Part shown: positions 54,940-64,000 of the stretch, piece by piece
How positions within the stretch are numbered: position 1 is the first letter of the stretch
Layout: every line of letters begins with the position of its first letter
NCBI RefSeq assembly: GCF_000350225.1
Contig: NW_005179353.1
Span: forward strand, 186,001-250,000
Direction: 5' to 3'
Length of the DNA: 64,000 bases
DNA from: Chondrus crispus
Taxonomy: Eukaryota > Rhodophyta > Florideophyceae > Gigartinales > Gigartinaceae
The notes under the pieces: model-generated
Told to the model about the DNA's origin: nothing
The model's database searches: none
The model's input: only the letters and a program-made list of their open reading frames with translations
Program-made: the position numbers and the translations under genes

Positions 54940-55800
54940 ATGGAGAACATCCAAAACCCTCATGCCTCACCGCCAGCACCAGGAGATCCACTCTACATCA
55001 ATCACCGCCGGAACTCCGCCTACCTCTGCATAGCGATAATGAACAGTCTCCGACCAGAGCTCTCTCCCGCTATCGAATTGGTGCTCAACACCTCCCCACT
55101 GCAGCTCACCGAAGCAATCAAGAACCACTTCACGGAGTCCACATCCATCGCACACACGATCCTCCGCCACGAAGCGCAAAGAACAAAATTAGCCATGACC
55201 GACTCCCTCGACACCTACCTCCAAACACACAGAAATGTACGCCTACGAATGCGTCTAGCAGACTACCTCCGCATTCAAGAGGACGAATCAACCACCATCG
55301 ATTTCATGATCCAAGGACTGGACACGCACGAAACTTTCAAACACCTCCAAGACACGTGGATCGAAACCGACACAATGCCAACCACAATAAAAAACCTCGA
55401 ACGCAGTCTCAAGTCTGTACAAGCCCGTGTCACAGAAAAAGACACCACAACCGCCACAACGCCACAAGGAATCCAGAGCACACCATCAACCCTACCCCAA
55501 GACACCATGGAACCAGTACCCACTCACGGCAACGATAACTGTCATGGTATGAAATTCGCATTGGACTGTGGCGCCTACCTGACGCACATTACCCACCCCT
55601 CACCCAACATGCGCCCGCTTCGAAAAGTCCTGCGAACTAACACGGCCACATCCATTACCCCACCTGCCACGCATTCTGGCATGCCAGAATGCATGCCAAG
55701 TCTGCAGTGTGCACACTGCAGATACCGACGACTTTCAATAAAAAAATTCCCTTCCAGCCATCCCAAACCCCGCGATCAAGATCAACCTAGTCTCCGTACA
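54940..55800 (+). pseudogene. gag and protease region of copia element H
   Basis: Helical gag resembling the UBN2/DUF4219-type copia gag (Leu-Asp-Thr-Tyr-Leu-Gln-Thr-His...Leu-Arg-Met-Arg-Leu-Ala-Asp-Tyr; Thr-Thr-Ile-Asp-Phe-Met-Ile-Gln-Gly-Leu). The protease-like Phe-Ala-Leu-Asp-Cys-Gly-Ala-Tyr-Leu-Thr-His lies near 55555. Confidence 0.7.
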
Positions 55801-55889
55801 TGATGTCGCCCGCCAGTGCGGCACCGTAGTTTTCACGCCCCACCATGGCACAGTCATCAACACCAAAACAAGCCCCCACTACACTGTCG

Positions 55890-56830
55890 CCATGGCTACG
55901 TTCTCCAAAGGGCTGTACTTCATCAACACCCCCAACCCCACTCTACAGGAAAAAGCAGCGCGCACAATAACCACAACACCAAGACCCACCGCCAGCAACA
56001 CCTCCCCGAGAAAGACACCCTCCGGTCCCTCCCGACCCAGACCAGGCATCATAAAGCACACAAGTTACGCCTCACCGACCCCACTCTCGCGCAGGAAAAC
56101 ACCCATCCGCTTTCAACACAACCCCGCTGTACCCCCACCGCCAAGTAGACCGCTACTTCTACCACTACCACATGATATTCAACCACATACGACCAGCCAC
56201 ACTACAGACAATGGCCAAACACGGCCTTCTCCACAACCTCCCCCCCTCCCTTACCAAAAGCCCCCCAGACTCACATGGCCCAGCTGTGCCGCAGCCAAGC
56301 TACAGCCCGCCCCCCACAAACCTGCAACGCACTCATACGGCACAGGAGAGGCCTATAGCAGCGACATCTGGGGCCCGATCAACCCAGTTTCTCGCCAAGG
56401 CAACAAATACATCCTAACCCTCATAGACATGAACTCCCGCTACCTGATCGTCGATTTCCTACCCACCCGCCAAGCAACACCAGATCGCCTCAACCACATC
56501 CTCGGCCTACTCAAGCGGCACCGCGGCGACACACCCAAGCTCCTCCATACAGACTACGCCCGTGAATATACCTCCACTACGGCAGCCAGGATCTTCCGCC
56601 AACACGACACTCGGCACACAACCACAGTCCCGTACACGCCACAAGAAAACAGTATCGCCGAAAGAAGCAATGCCACAATCATGAACGCCGCGAGAGCAGC
56701 CCCGCGCCACAGCCCATTGCCGGCGTCTCACTGGGAAGATGCCGAACGCGACGCAGCATTCAAGTACAATCATGTAATGCACCACAGAACAGACCAGACC
56801 CCCACCACAATCTGGAATAACTAAGTCCCA
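55890..56830 (+). pseudogene. Integrase region of copia element H
   Basis: Core blocks Ser-Asp-Ile-Trp-Gly-Pro (about 56365), Leu-His-Thr-Asp-Tyr-Ala-Arg-Glu-Tyr (about 56543) and Thr-Pro-Gln-Glu-Asn-Ser-Ile-Ala-Glu-Arg (about 56637) give the DDE set, followed by the copia-type Tyr-Asn-His-Val-Met-His-His-Arg-Thr block. Confidence 0.8.
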
Positions 56831-57125
56831 CAAGTACCCAAATTCCTCGTCTTCGGACAGCTCGGCAGCACACCAGTGCTCGCAAACCGGAACCAAATAT
56901 CCAAACTAGAATCCAGATCCAACACGATTCGCTACTTGTACGCGTCAGACCCAACACACATTGTCGTCCTCAAGAAGAAAACCAGAAGAACAAAACGCAT
57001 CCGCACTGTCAACTTCAGACCATATCACCGCTCACAAGACCGGGCCGCGCACAGCATGGCAGCATTCAAGGCTTTCTCACCCCACCCCACGCCGATCGAG
57101 ATCACACCCATCACCCCTGCCCCAC

Positions 57126-58151
57126 TGTAGTGCAATGTGCCTGGCAGGCCGCGAACACAGTCCGACGGTCAAACACAAAGAAGAAAAATAGAAACGGAAA
57201 CGAGCACTGCCGACGGCACGAGCTACGGAGCGTTCGAGACTCCTTTCCCCTTGTGTGGGCTTGCAGCCCACAGTAGCTCAACTCCGACGGGGGGGTAAAG
57301 AAAGATGCCCGGCCCGGGAGGATAATGGTGCTAGAGACGTGTGAAGACCTGAGTGCTCGGGGAGTGTGGGTTAGGTTTTTGTACGAGAATGTAACCGCGG
57401 TTCGCTGGGTTGTAAGTCCAATGCTCGACGATTGTCTTCAGCACCTTGCGTATGATTCAAGGTCTTCGACGGGGGCTCGATTAGCACTACCCCACGAGAA
57501 CGTAACTATGTAGCAGCGCCACGACCAACGTGTTGCCCGATGGCAAAACACCGACACCAATGCGATCGCAACCGCGGTTGGTGGTACCAACACTGTCTTG
57601 TATGATAAGACCTTCGAAGGAGGCGTCGTGGCAACAGCCTTCCGACGGAACAGGACACTGTAGCAGCGCTACGACCTACGTGCAGCCCGATGGCAATTAC
57701 ACCAACACCGGATTGGTCGCGACCGACTCCAATGGAACCAACACAATTAAGGGAAAAATAGAGGTGGAGATAGAAAAGGATAGGAGTTAGAGATAGAAAA
57801 GGTAAAAGGATAAGTAAAGGGGACCCCGAGCGATAGAGGATGTCGTAAGCAGCGTAGAAGTGAAGCGCGTCGCGTGAACGGAAGCGGTCTTCGACGAAGG
57901 CGAGATCTAACTCCGGCAACTCGGGTTACCTTTACTCACTTGGGTTGGTAACTGGACTATGCTATATAGCCCCGCCAAGGCGAGTACAGTAGCTCCCGGC
58001 TCTAGATTCTAGATCTAATTTGTAAATAGAATTAAATAATTAAAATAATCGTGTGCATCGTTGCACACGTGTCAGCCCGGACCACAGTATCCAACTTTTT
58101 TCCTTTTCTCACTTCCTTTCACCCCCTACCCGAGACGGGTATTGCACTACA
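57126..58151 (-). repeat. ~1 kb LTR (L7) inside the copia pol
   Basis: Reverse-oriented member bounded by TGTAGTGCAATGTGCC and GGGTATTGCACTACA, 1026 bp, interrupting the copia RT region. The flanking five bases are CCCAC and ACCGC, so no target duplication is visible, in contrast to L2-L5. Its inner 145 bases (58006-58151) are nearly the same as the L8 remnant at 59951-60100. Confidence 0.8.
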
Positions 58152-58159
58152 ACCGCTAC

Positions 58160-59640
58160 ACCACGGCCAAGCGAAGCGATACCCAGATGCTCGAGAGTGG
58201 GAAATTGCCCACACGCGATAAAATGATCTCATACATACACTATGACCCGAAGAAAACCACAACATACATGGTCGACAAAACCACCGTCAGGCTCTTGTTC
58301 GCCATCGCGGCATCCCGTCGGCGAGAGATCGAACACGTAGACATCGAAGCGGCATATCTGCACGAAAAATTCCCCCACAATGGAAAAGAAGCCGTATACG
58401 TCAGGCAGCACCCGCGGTTCGACGGAAGCCTCAAACATCCCTGCCGAGCAGGGAAACTCGCCAAGAACCTTTACCGGAAACCGCCCGCCGGACACATCTA
58501 CCTCACCGCTGTATTTGCAGTTCTAAAAAAACGCAACTTCACCTTATCCGAGGCCGACCCGTGCTTGTTCTACCTCTCTACCACGGACCAGACGGTCTTC
58601 GTCGGAATCAGTATGGACGACTTCACTATTGCTGTAAACCACAAACGCCTCCTCGATAAATTTGCCAGCATACTGGGGGCCACGTACAAAATGAAACGCC
58701 TGGGCGCACACAAATCCTTCGTAGGATGGACAGTACAGCGATCTGAAAAAGGTGATATCCATGTATCGAAATCCAAAGCCATCAACTATATTGTACAAAA
58801 AGGCAGACATGGCAACTTGCAACGGCAAACCAACCCCATACAACGATGGAGTAAGGTTCCACGGACCAACCGAATCAGACACCAGCACCCGCAACACACA
58901 AAGCAATACAAGGAACTGCTTGGAGACATCCGATACATCGCCGATTCCACAAGGCCCGACATCTACTTCCTCGCCAAACGCCTTTCCGTCGCATCAAAAA
59001 CCCCGACTGAAAGACACTGGAACGCTCTGAAACGTCTTATCCGGTACCTGAAACACACACCAAACCACTACCTCCTTTTCAAAGCAGGACCCCACCAACT
59101 CCCCCGCCAACCTTCCCACCATCCCCCACCTAACATTCTCCACTCATACACCGAAGCCGACTTGGCAGCAGATGTCAAAGCCCGCAAATCAATTTCAGGC
59201 ATGATAAACATATACAACGGAACCCCCATATGTTGGGGATCCATGAAACAATCCATAACAGCGCTATCCACCTGCGAGGCGGAATATATTGCTGCAACCT
59301 CCACCGCAGAGCAGACCACATGGATACGCCGAATCCTCCAAGACATCTATATGAACCTCAAAGAAGCCACCCCACTCTTCATGGATAACCAGGCAGCAAT
59401 CCGCATCGCAAACAACACAGGACCAACCAAGAGACGGGAATTCATCGACTTCCGCCACCATTATCTCACGCATCTCACACGAGCTAACAGAATCCGCATT
59501 TCCCACATCCCCAGCTCTGAAATGCTCGCCGAAATCCTAAAGAAACCCCTGAAACGCCTCGCATTCACAAACCTATCACGAAAACTACAAATCACAAACC
59601 AACCTCCTCCGGCACCCATCAAACCAGCGGATCGCGCCTC
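58160..59640 (+). pseudogene. Reverse transcriptase and RNase H region of copia element H
   Basis: RT: Arg-Leu-Leu-Phe-Ala-Ile-Ala-Ala and Val-Asp-Ile-Glu-Ala-Ala-Tyr-Leu-His (58330-58365), Gly-Ile-Ser-Met-Asp-Asp-Phe at the catalytic position (58607). RNase H: Tyr-Thr-Glu-Ala-Asp-Leu-Ala (59150), Ser-Thr-Cys-Glu-Ala-Glu-Tyr-Ile-Ala (59266), Met-Asp-Asn-Gln-Ala-Ala-Ile (59380), Phe-Ile-Asp-Phe-Arg-His-His (59440). Typical copia C terminus. Confidence 0.85.
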
Positions 59641-59641
59641 A

Positions 59642-59654
59642 GCGACGGGGGGAG
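59642..59654 (+). other. Polypurine tract of copia element H
   Basis: GCGACGGGGGGAG directly before the 3' LTR start TGTCATGATGG. Confidence 0.75.
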
Positions 59655-59834
59655 TGTCATGATGGCCATAACTCAGTAGTGTCACTTCCGCGCTCCCGCT
59701 CACTTAACGCCACAGCCATAGTCATGATAGCCATAGTCAGCCATACGTGTCCACGTAACACACGCACACACGCCGCTCGTCACACGACGGCGGCGTCTGC
59801 CTGTTTAGGCGATCCGGCTTCGAGCGGACAACGT
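59655..59834 (+). repeat. 3' LTR of copia element H (partial)
   Basis: Starts TGTCATGATGG and follows the 5' LTR through GCGATCCGGCTTCGAGCGGACAA, then diverges at 59834. It contains an extra ~65 bases near its start relative to the 5' copy, with CATAGTCA(G/T) repeated. Confidence 0.65.
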
Positions 59835-59950
59835 GGTGCAGGAACGATGGGGCAGTCTTTACTGTCTGGGTCTACTCTCTCACTATTAAGTCTACTGGTC
59901 TCACGCCGGCGGATGTGAGCCTGTGCGTGTGATACGTGTGCTATATGTGC

Positions 59951-60100
59951 AGATTCTAGATCTAATTTGTAAATAGAATTAAATAATTAAAATAATCGTT
60001 CGCATCGTTGCACACGTGGGTCCTCCAGCCCGGACCACAGTATCCAACTTTTTTCCTTTTCTCACTTCCTTTCACCCCCCTAACCGAGACGGGTACTACA
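59951..60100 (-). repeat. Remnant of the 3' LTR of element E (L8)
   Basis: About 150 bases corresponding to the start of the ~1 kb LTR in minus-strand reading, nearly identical to 58006-58151 of L7. The remainder is missing; the copia element ends about 115 unassigned bases to the left. Confidence 0.75.
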
Positions 60101-60117
60101 TATCCCCCTTCTGAGCG
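60101..60117 (-). other. Polypurine tract of element E
   Basis: Plus-strand TATCCCCCTTCTGAGCG is identical to the 17 bases following the F LTR at 3336. Confidence 0.7.
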
Positions 60118-61164
60118 TCCTTGCCCATCGCCAACTCCTCGTATAATCTTCCGATTTTTTTCCCCTTCCACCTCGCGCGTCCATCCGTCGTCCTCATCCT
60201 TCGACCGAAGGTCTCCCCCTGCACTATCTGCTGCTGCTTTCCCTCCTACCAGCGCGCGGGTACCCCTTTTTTCTTTTTTAAAAGGGCGGTCGAGCAAGGA
60301 CAAGACGACTCTTCCTCCCCGTGGCTGATGTCTGACACGTCTGTCCCTCCATCGGGACCCCATCCGAACCGAAGGACCCCCGTGTCCGGCGATGTCGTGC
60401 CGGTGTGGGATTCTCATACAAGTCCAGCTACCCTCAAGGGCTCCCCTCAATCCACCGATTACCTCCTCTTATTTGTTGCTTTCTTGGTGCGCCTCCGTCA
60501 CTGCAGTCGCACCCTCTTCGTCCCTTTTTTCCTCCTCTTTTCCTCAGTACCTTCTCTTGTCCTTTGCTTTCTCGTCAAGCCGAGTCCCCTTGTTACCGTC
60601 TTCAGTTACCCCTTTTCGTCTTGTTAATTTCCTCCTCTTTTCCGTGCTTACATCAGCACGCGTACTGAGCTGTCCTCGGTTTTCATACTGTTCCCTGAAG
60701 GACGTAGCAGAGCACGAGACTCCTCAGACTGTCCATCTACTTGCGGTCCGACAGGGTTCCGATGTACGGTTTGGGGGTGTCGCCTCGGGTTGAGCTCGAT
60801 CGAACACAAAGGTTTGAAGCGAAATTGACACGTGGACAAGTGTCACTGCCTGCCCTGCGCCTCCTCCCTGTGGTGTCGAAATTTGGACGAAGTGGGCGAG
60901 CTTTTTGGTTAAGTCTTTTTGTGTGAGTGCCATACTTGGACCCCTGCGCGACCTCTCCATTTGTTTTGTCCTTGGTATAGCTTTTGAAGAGGGGGTGTCC
61001 CAATAGCCTTCGTCAACGTCCGTTTTCGGGACGTTGACAACGTGTTTGGTTACTTTGCTTCGTGCTGTGTCCTCCTGTGTGGTGCACACCGATTCTGTTC
61101 CGGGTGCTGATGTGTGTCGTGGCATACCATAAGTCCATTTAGCGCTGCGCCGTATGATCCCTCC

Positions 61165-61196
61165 AAAAAAAAAAATATATATATATATATATATAT
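61165..61196. repeat. Simple repeat: poly(A) followed by (AT)n
   Basis: Eleven A residues then about eleven AT units inside the E spacer. Likely slippage-prone. Confidence 0.95.
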
Positions 61197-63117
61197 GGAT
61201 ACATATTTGTCAACGGCTTTGGGAGCGTGTGTCGTCAAGTTAAATTGACAGTTATGGTGTCGAGATGGGTGTGAACCCATCCATTTTTGCCACGGCACAA
61301 GCTTCGTGGAAACATTCCGTTGCGGAGGTCGATTCACATGCTCCCACCGCCGGTAGAATCGTCAGTCGATTCAGCGATACTATTTGGTGCAATGCTGGCG
61401 AATGTGTACAGTGTTCAGCCGTTCTCACCGTAGCGAGGTGTTCCTCTCGTTTCACACTACCCGTTCATTACGTAGATTTGTGCGTGTGTCCGCGCTTCAA
61501 TGGAGGCCTTCCTCACGAGTTCGATTTCGTCGATCGCCATGCATTGTCGCCCGCGGCGGGGTCCGCTCTCTCTTTTCCATTCTTCTTTCGCGATGCGATT
61601 TCCCATTCCCTTTGGTACTGTCCGATGCTTGTCGATGCGACCGGCGGTAACTCTTTCCTCTACCCGTGGGAACGGTGATCACCGGGTGAGTCTTGATCCA
61701 TCTTCTTGCCCCTTTTTGGGCGGTTTGCCGACGTCCCCTAGTACGGTTTCGCCATTTTTATCAATAACAAACATAAAAAAGGGTGACAAGGAGGGGACGG
61801 TGGTTGTGTCAATAGCGGGGGCCCGCACTTACCGGTTAGCCGGTTTGTTTTCGCGAAGCAGGGTGGACCTCAAAAAGAGACTCGCCTTGCCCTCTTTCTT
61901 TCCTGGCGGTCTTTCTCCTTGTGGTGGTTCGACGGTCGCGCGGGCGATGGCGTCGCCGTGCGAGAGAGTCAGTGTGTTTTTTTCTATTAGGTGAGCTCCC
62001 CGTTGGGGGGTTCGTATGCAAACAATTGTTTGCAAGGTGGGGGAGGAAGGCTTGGTAAGATCCTTCTCCTTTTGGGGTTTGCCACATCATGAGATCGGCG
62101 CGTGGGTCGTGTGACAACAGACATGGCGATTCACACGTCTTTTCTCGTACACCCGTTCGTTGTGCGCTTTTGTCCCTAAGTCCACGCACTGGTTTCTTTC
62201 TTCATTCTCGAAGGACCACTCTCCCTTGCCATTTTGCCTTTGGGAGACCGTCTTCTCGACATCAGCTTGCGTGTGGTTAATTCCAGACGGTCGACAGCTG
62301 CAAACGTCCGCGATCAGATGTGATGACCCTATAAAATTACGTTCGTGCTTTGACGATATTTTCTCGCCTCCTTGTGCGGTCTTCTGTCCAGATTGCTCCC
62401 TCACTTCCACAGCGTCGTGCGGCGAGATCGGCGCACTTCTAGACACGGCTCAGGATTCATTCCCCAACGAGTCAACCTCGGCTTGGCACTTTTTGTGAGG
62501 CCAAGACAGACGCCTTGCCATAGTTTCCTTCAGCAATCATCAACTCCCCTTTGGTCTTCCGGACCCTTCGTATCGGCGCGTGTTCCATGTTCCGTTCTCG
62601 TGAGTAGAAATAGAATTTGGCAATGGAACTGAGGAAACACGATAAAAACCAAGGAAACAACCGGATGGGAAAAAAACAGAAAGAAAAAGGGTGGGGCTTC
62701 GGACGACGAGGCTCCCTGTGAAAATGTTCGCGGTTCGGTGCAGGGAGGTGTGCGTAACGACGCGTACGCGGTCATCTCGTAGTCTCCCTGAAATCGGTTC
62801 ATGCGGACTACTGTTCTCGCTCGTCGAGCGTAGATTCCTCAATTTGTGGGACGCACCCGACATGCCTGAAACGAGTTCAACGACGCCGTTGTGTGATGTT
62901 GTTGGCAGCGTCCTGTGCGATTGACGGTGACTCCGTCTCTGGGAGACCTCGCATACTTGGGCTGCCAGTTGTGCTGACGACAAACCCTTCCTGCGCAACC
63001 AACGAATACGGTGTGTTCCCCTTAATTTTGATCAAATTTTCGAAGGTTGACCAATAGTTCGCTTTCGCTTTCGTGGTCAGCCTAACAGCTCTCTACCGGC
63101 ATCCATATAATATTTTT

Positions 63118-63235
63118 TTGATTAAATCCCGCCCCATGACGGCGGATCATCGATCCAGGCGTCACTTCACGTGTGCGCGGCGGCCGCGTGTGATCGTATC
63201 GACGGAGGTAAATTACCTCAGCCTGACAGTGCAGT
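63118..63235. other. Conserved non-coding block in the E spacer
   Basis: Counterpart of 22003-22140 in element F, with strong identity over about 120 bases (CGCCCCATGA, GCGGCGGCCGCGTGTGATCG and CCTCAGCCTGA in order). Confidence 0.55.
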
Positions 63236-63399
63236 GGTGCTTCAATTTTTCAGTGGGGCGGCGCACGTCTCTCCATTTATGTGCGGAACCCAAAAGTAAG
63301 ATTTCCTGACTTATTACACTCCCCCTTCTCCATTTCTTGACCTTGCAACGCTCTCCGTTCCACAGGTTGCAGGCCGTCGCACTAACTTCCACTTGTGCG

Positions 63400-64000
63400 T
63401 CTCCTCATAGGAACTATCCTGCTTGCGCTTCCGCGACTTGCGGTGGCAGCTGTAGTTTCTTCCGTCGGAAGTATATAACAACTGTGCTGCGAGGTAGGTG
63501 TTCGATTGGATCTCACGTCGCGTCCTCGGGCGTATAGCAGTACCATTTCACCAGGAGAGTTAAGTTCTCCTCGTCGTAGCCGTGGTCCACGATCTGGTCG
63601 ATCACACACTTCTGCCTCTCGGCTCCTTCTTCCTGCGTGTCCAACTGTCCTTCGCCCTTCCAAAGAGCTAGCGGCTCATCCTCATCCTGCTCTTCCGAAC
63701 CTCCCATCTCTTGGAGGGCGGGCGGGATGCCCGCAGCTTCCTGATTTACCACCGGTCCGTCATCCGTCCTATCCTTCGCTTGCGCGGCCGGTTCTTCTCG
63801 TTCCCCTTCTCGATTGAGGAACTGTAGCGCTTGTGTAGCCGGATTATCGGCGTGTAGTCCATGGGACTAGGGGCTAATTCGACTCTATCTCGCGACACGC
63901 GCTCTTCTTGGTCCCCGATGGCAATGACGACCGTATTCTCAGTTGAATCCTTCACTTGACACGGAACCGTAGCCACTTGTGCCAACTTATGTTTCGGCTC
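63400..64000 (-). pseudogene. pol tail of element E (GPY module and chromodomain)
   Basis: Minus strand. GPY-linked block Thr-Val-Val-Ile-Ala-Ile-Gly-Asp-Gln-Glu-Glu-Arg-Val-Ser-Arg-Asp-Arg-Val-Glu-Leu-Ala (63860-63935), nearly the same as in element C. Then an acidic linker and the chromodomain: Cys-Val-Ile-Asp-Gln-Ile-Val-Asp, Leu-Leu-Val-Lys-Trp-Tyr (63520-63615). Broken; continues past the window. Confidence 0.75.

Larger units (their letters stand above)
54348..59834 (+). mobile_element. Ty1/copia retrotransposon H, split by LTR L7
   Basis: 5' LTR about 54348-54501, half-tRNA-type primer-binding site, gag and protease (54940-55800), integrase (55890-56820), RT (from about 56940, interrupted, to about 59000), RNase H (59140-59560), polypurine tract and partial 3' LTR (59655-59834). 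Integrase before RT is the copia order. Coding strand strikingly rich in A and C. Several breaks (about six) and unequal LTRs, so old and inactive. Confidence 0.85.
60118..63400. other. Non-coding spacer of element E
   Basis: Matches parts of the F spacer (60345-60540, 60745-60910 and 63118-63235) but contains no recognisable gene. The short Gly-rich match to the N-terminal part of the F antisense ORF near 60345-60450 is a remnant. Contains the AT microsatellite at 61165-61196. Confidence 0.6.
59951..64000 (-). mobile_element. Ty3/gypsy element E (C lineage), 3' part, minus strand
   Basis: Parts from its 3' end (left): LTR remnant 59951-60100, polypurine tract 60101-60117, small remnant of the antisense ORF near 60330-60450, spacer to about 63400, chromodomain about 63400-63620, pol tail with GPY module to the window end. 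It is colinear with element F except that most of the antisense ORF has been lost. Old and broken; continues beyond the window. Confidence 0.75.

Noticed and set aside
60121-60627. Plus-strand ORF of 168 codons in element E
   Set aside because: It only briefly overlaps the antisense remnant; the rest is pyrimidine-rich spacer.

Overview
The window is eukaryotic and consists almost entirely of transposable elements nested inside one another. I found no convincing host protein-coding gene, no rRNA or tRNA, no CRISPR array and no bacterial-style operon. It holds at least three lineages of Ty3/gypsy LTR retrotransposon with C-terminal chromodomains (called A, B and C here), one Ty1/copia element, one Mutator-like (MULE) DNA transposon, and a family of roughly 1.0-1.2 kb LTRs that mostly occur alone. 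This is typical of a pericentromeric or other heterochromatic block. The organism cannot be fixed from repeats alone. A red alga or a fungus would fit the moderate-to-high GC, chromodomain gypsy elements, copia element and MULE. I lean weakly to a red alga, and this is a guess.

Layout, left to right. 1-1919: 5' end of an A-lineage gypsy element on the minus strand (G). 1920-2317: scrap of a B-like element. 2318-39185: a very long minus-strand C-lineage element (F) whose 3' LTR is 2318-3335. F was split by three independent insertions of ~1 kb solo LTRs (6331-18807, 19952-21073, 22158-37302). Two of those LTRs were themselves split: the first by gypsy A (6946-18383), the third by gypsy B (23266-37206). 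Each of these five insertions is bracketed by its own exact 5-bp target duplication, so the order of events can be read directly. 39186-39735: remnant of a B-like LTR. 39736-45446: a locus with ~75-bp tandem repeats, split by a MULE at about 40908-45006. 45447-54347: a C-lineage gypsy element with its 5' LTR, carrying a solo LTR in gag (47088-48130). 54348-59834: a copia element carrying another ~1 kb LTR (57126-58151). 59951-64000: 3' part of another minus-strand C-lineage element (E).

Two things stand out. First, all three gypsy lineages carry an extra open reading frame on the opposite strand between the end of pol and the 3' LTR (A: 16069-17442; F: about 3422-5110; B: 33967-36489). The three predicted proteins share conserved blocks, so this looks like an inherited antisense gene of unknown function. 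In B its module is bracketed by a 34-bp direct repeat that contains the end of pol, a small hairpin and the polypurine tract. Second, the MULE transposase has a DnaJ-like (J-domain) sequence at its N terminus, in frame, ahead of the usual DNA-binding, DDE, SWIM and zinc-knuckle parts.

B is the youngest large element (LTRs differ at about 5 of 662 positions). A is older (about 15 of 651). C, E, F, G and the copia element are clearly old and broken. Coordinates of domains inside the LTR elements are approximate.
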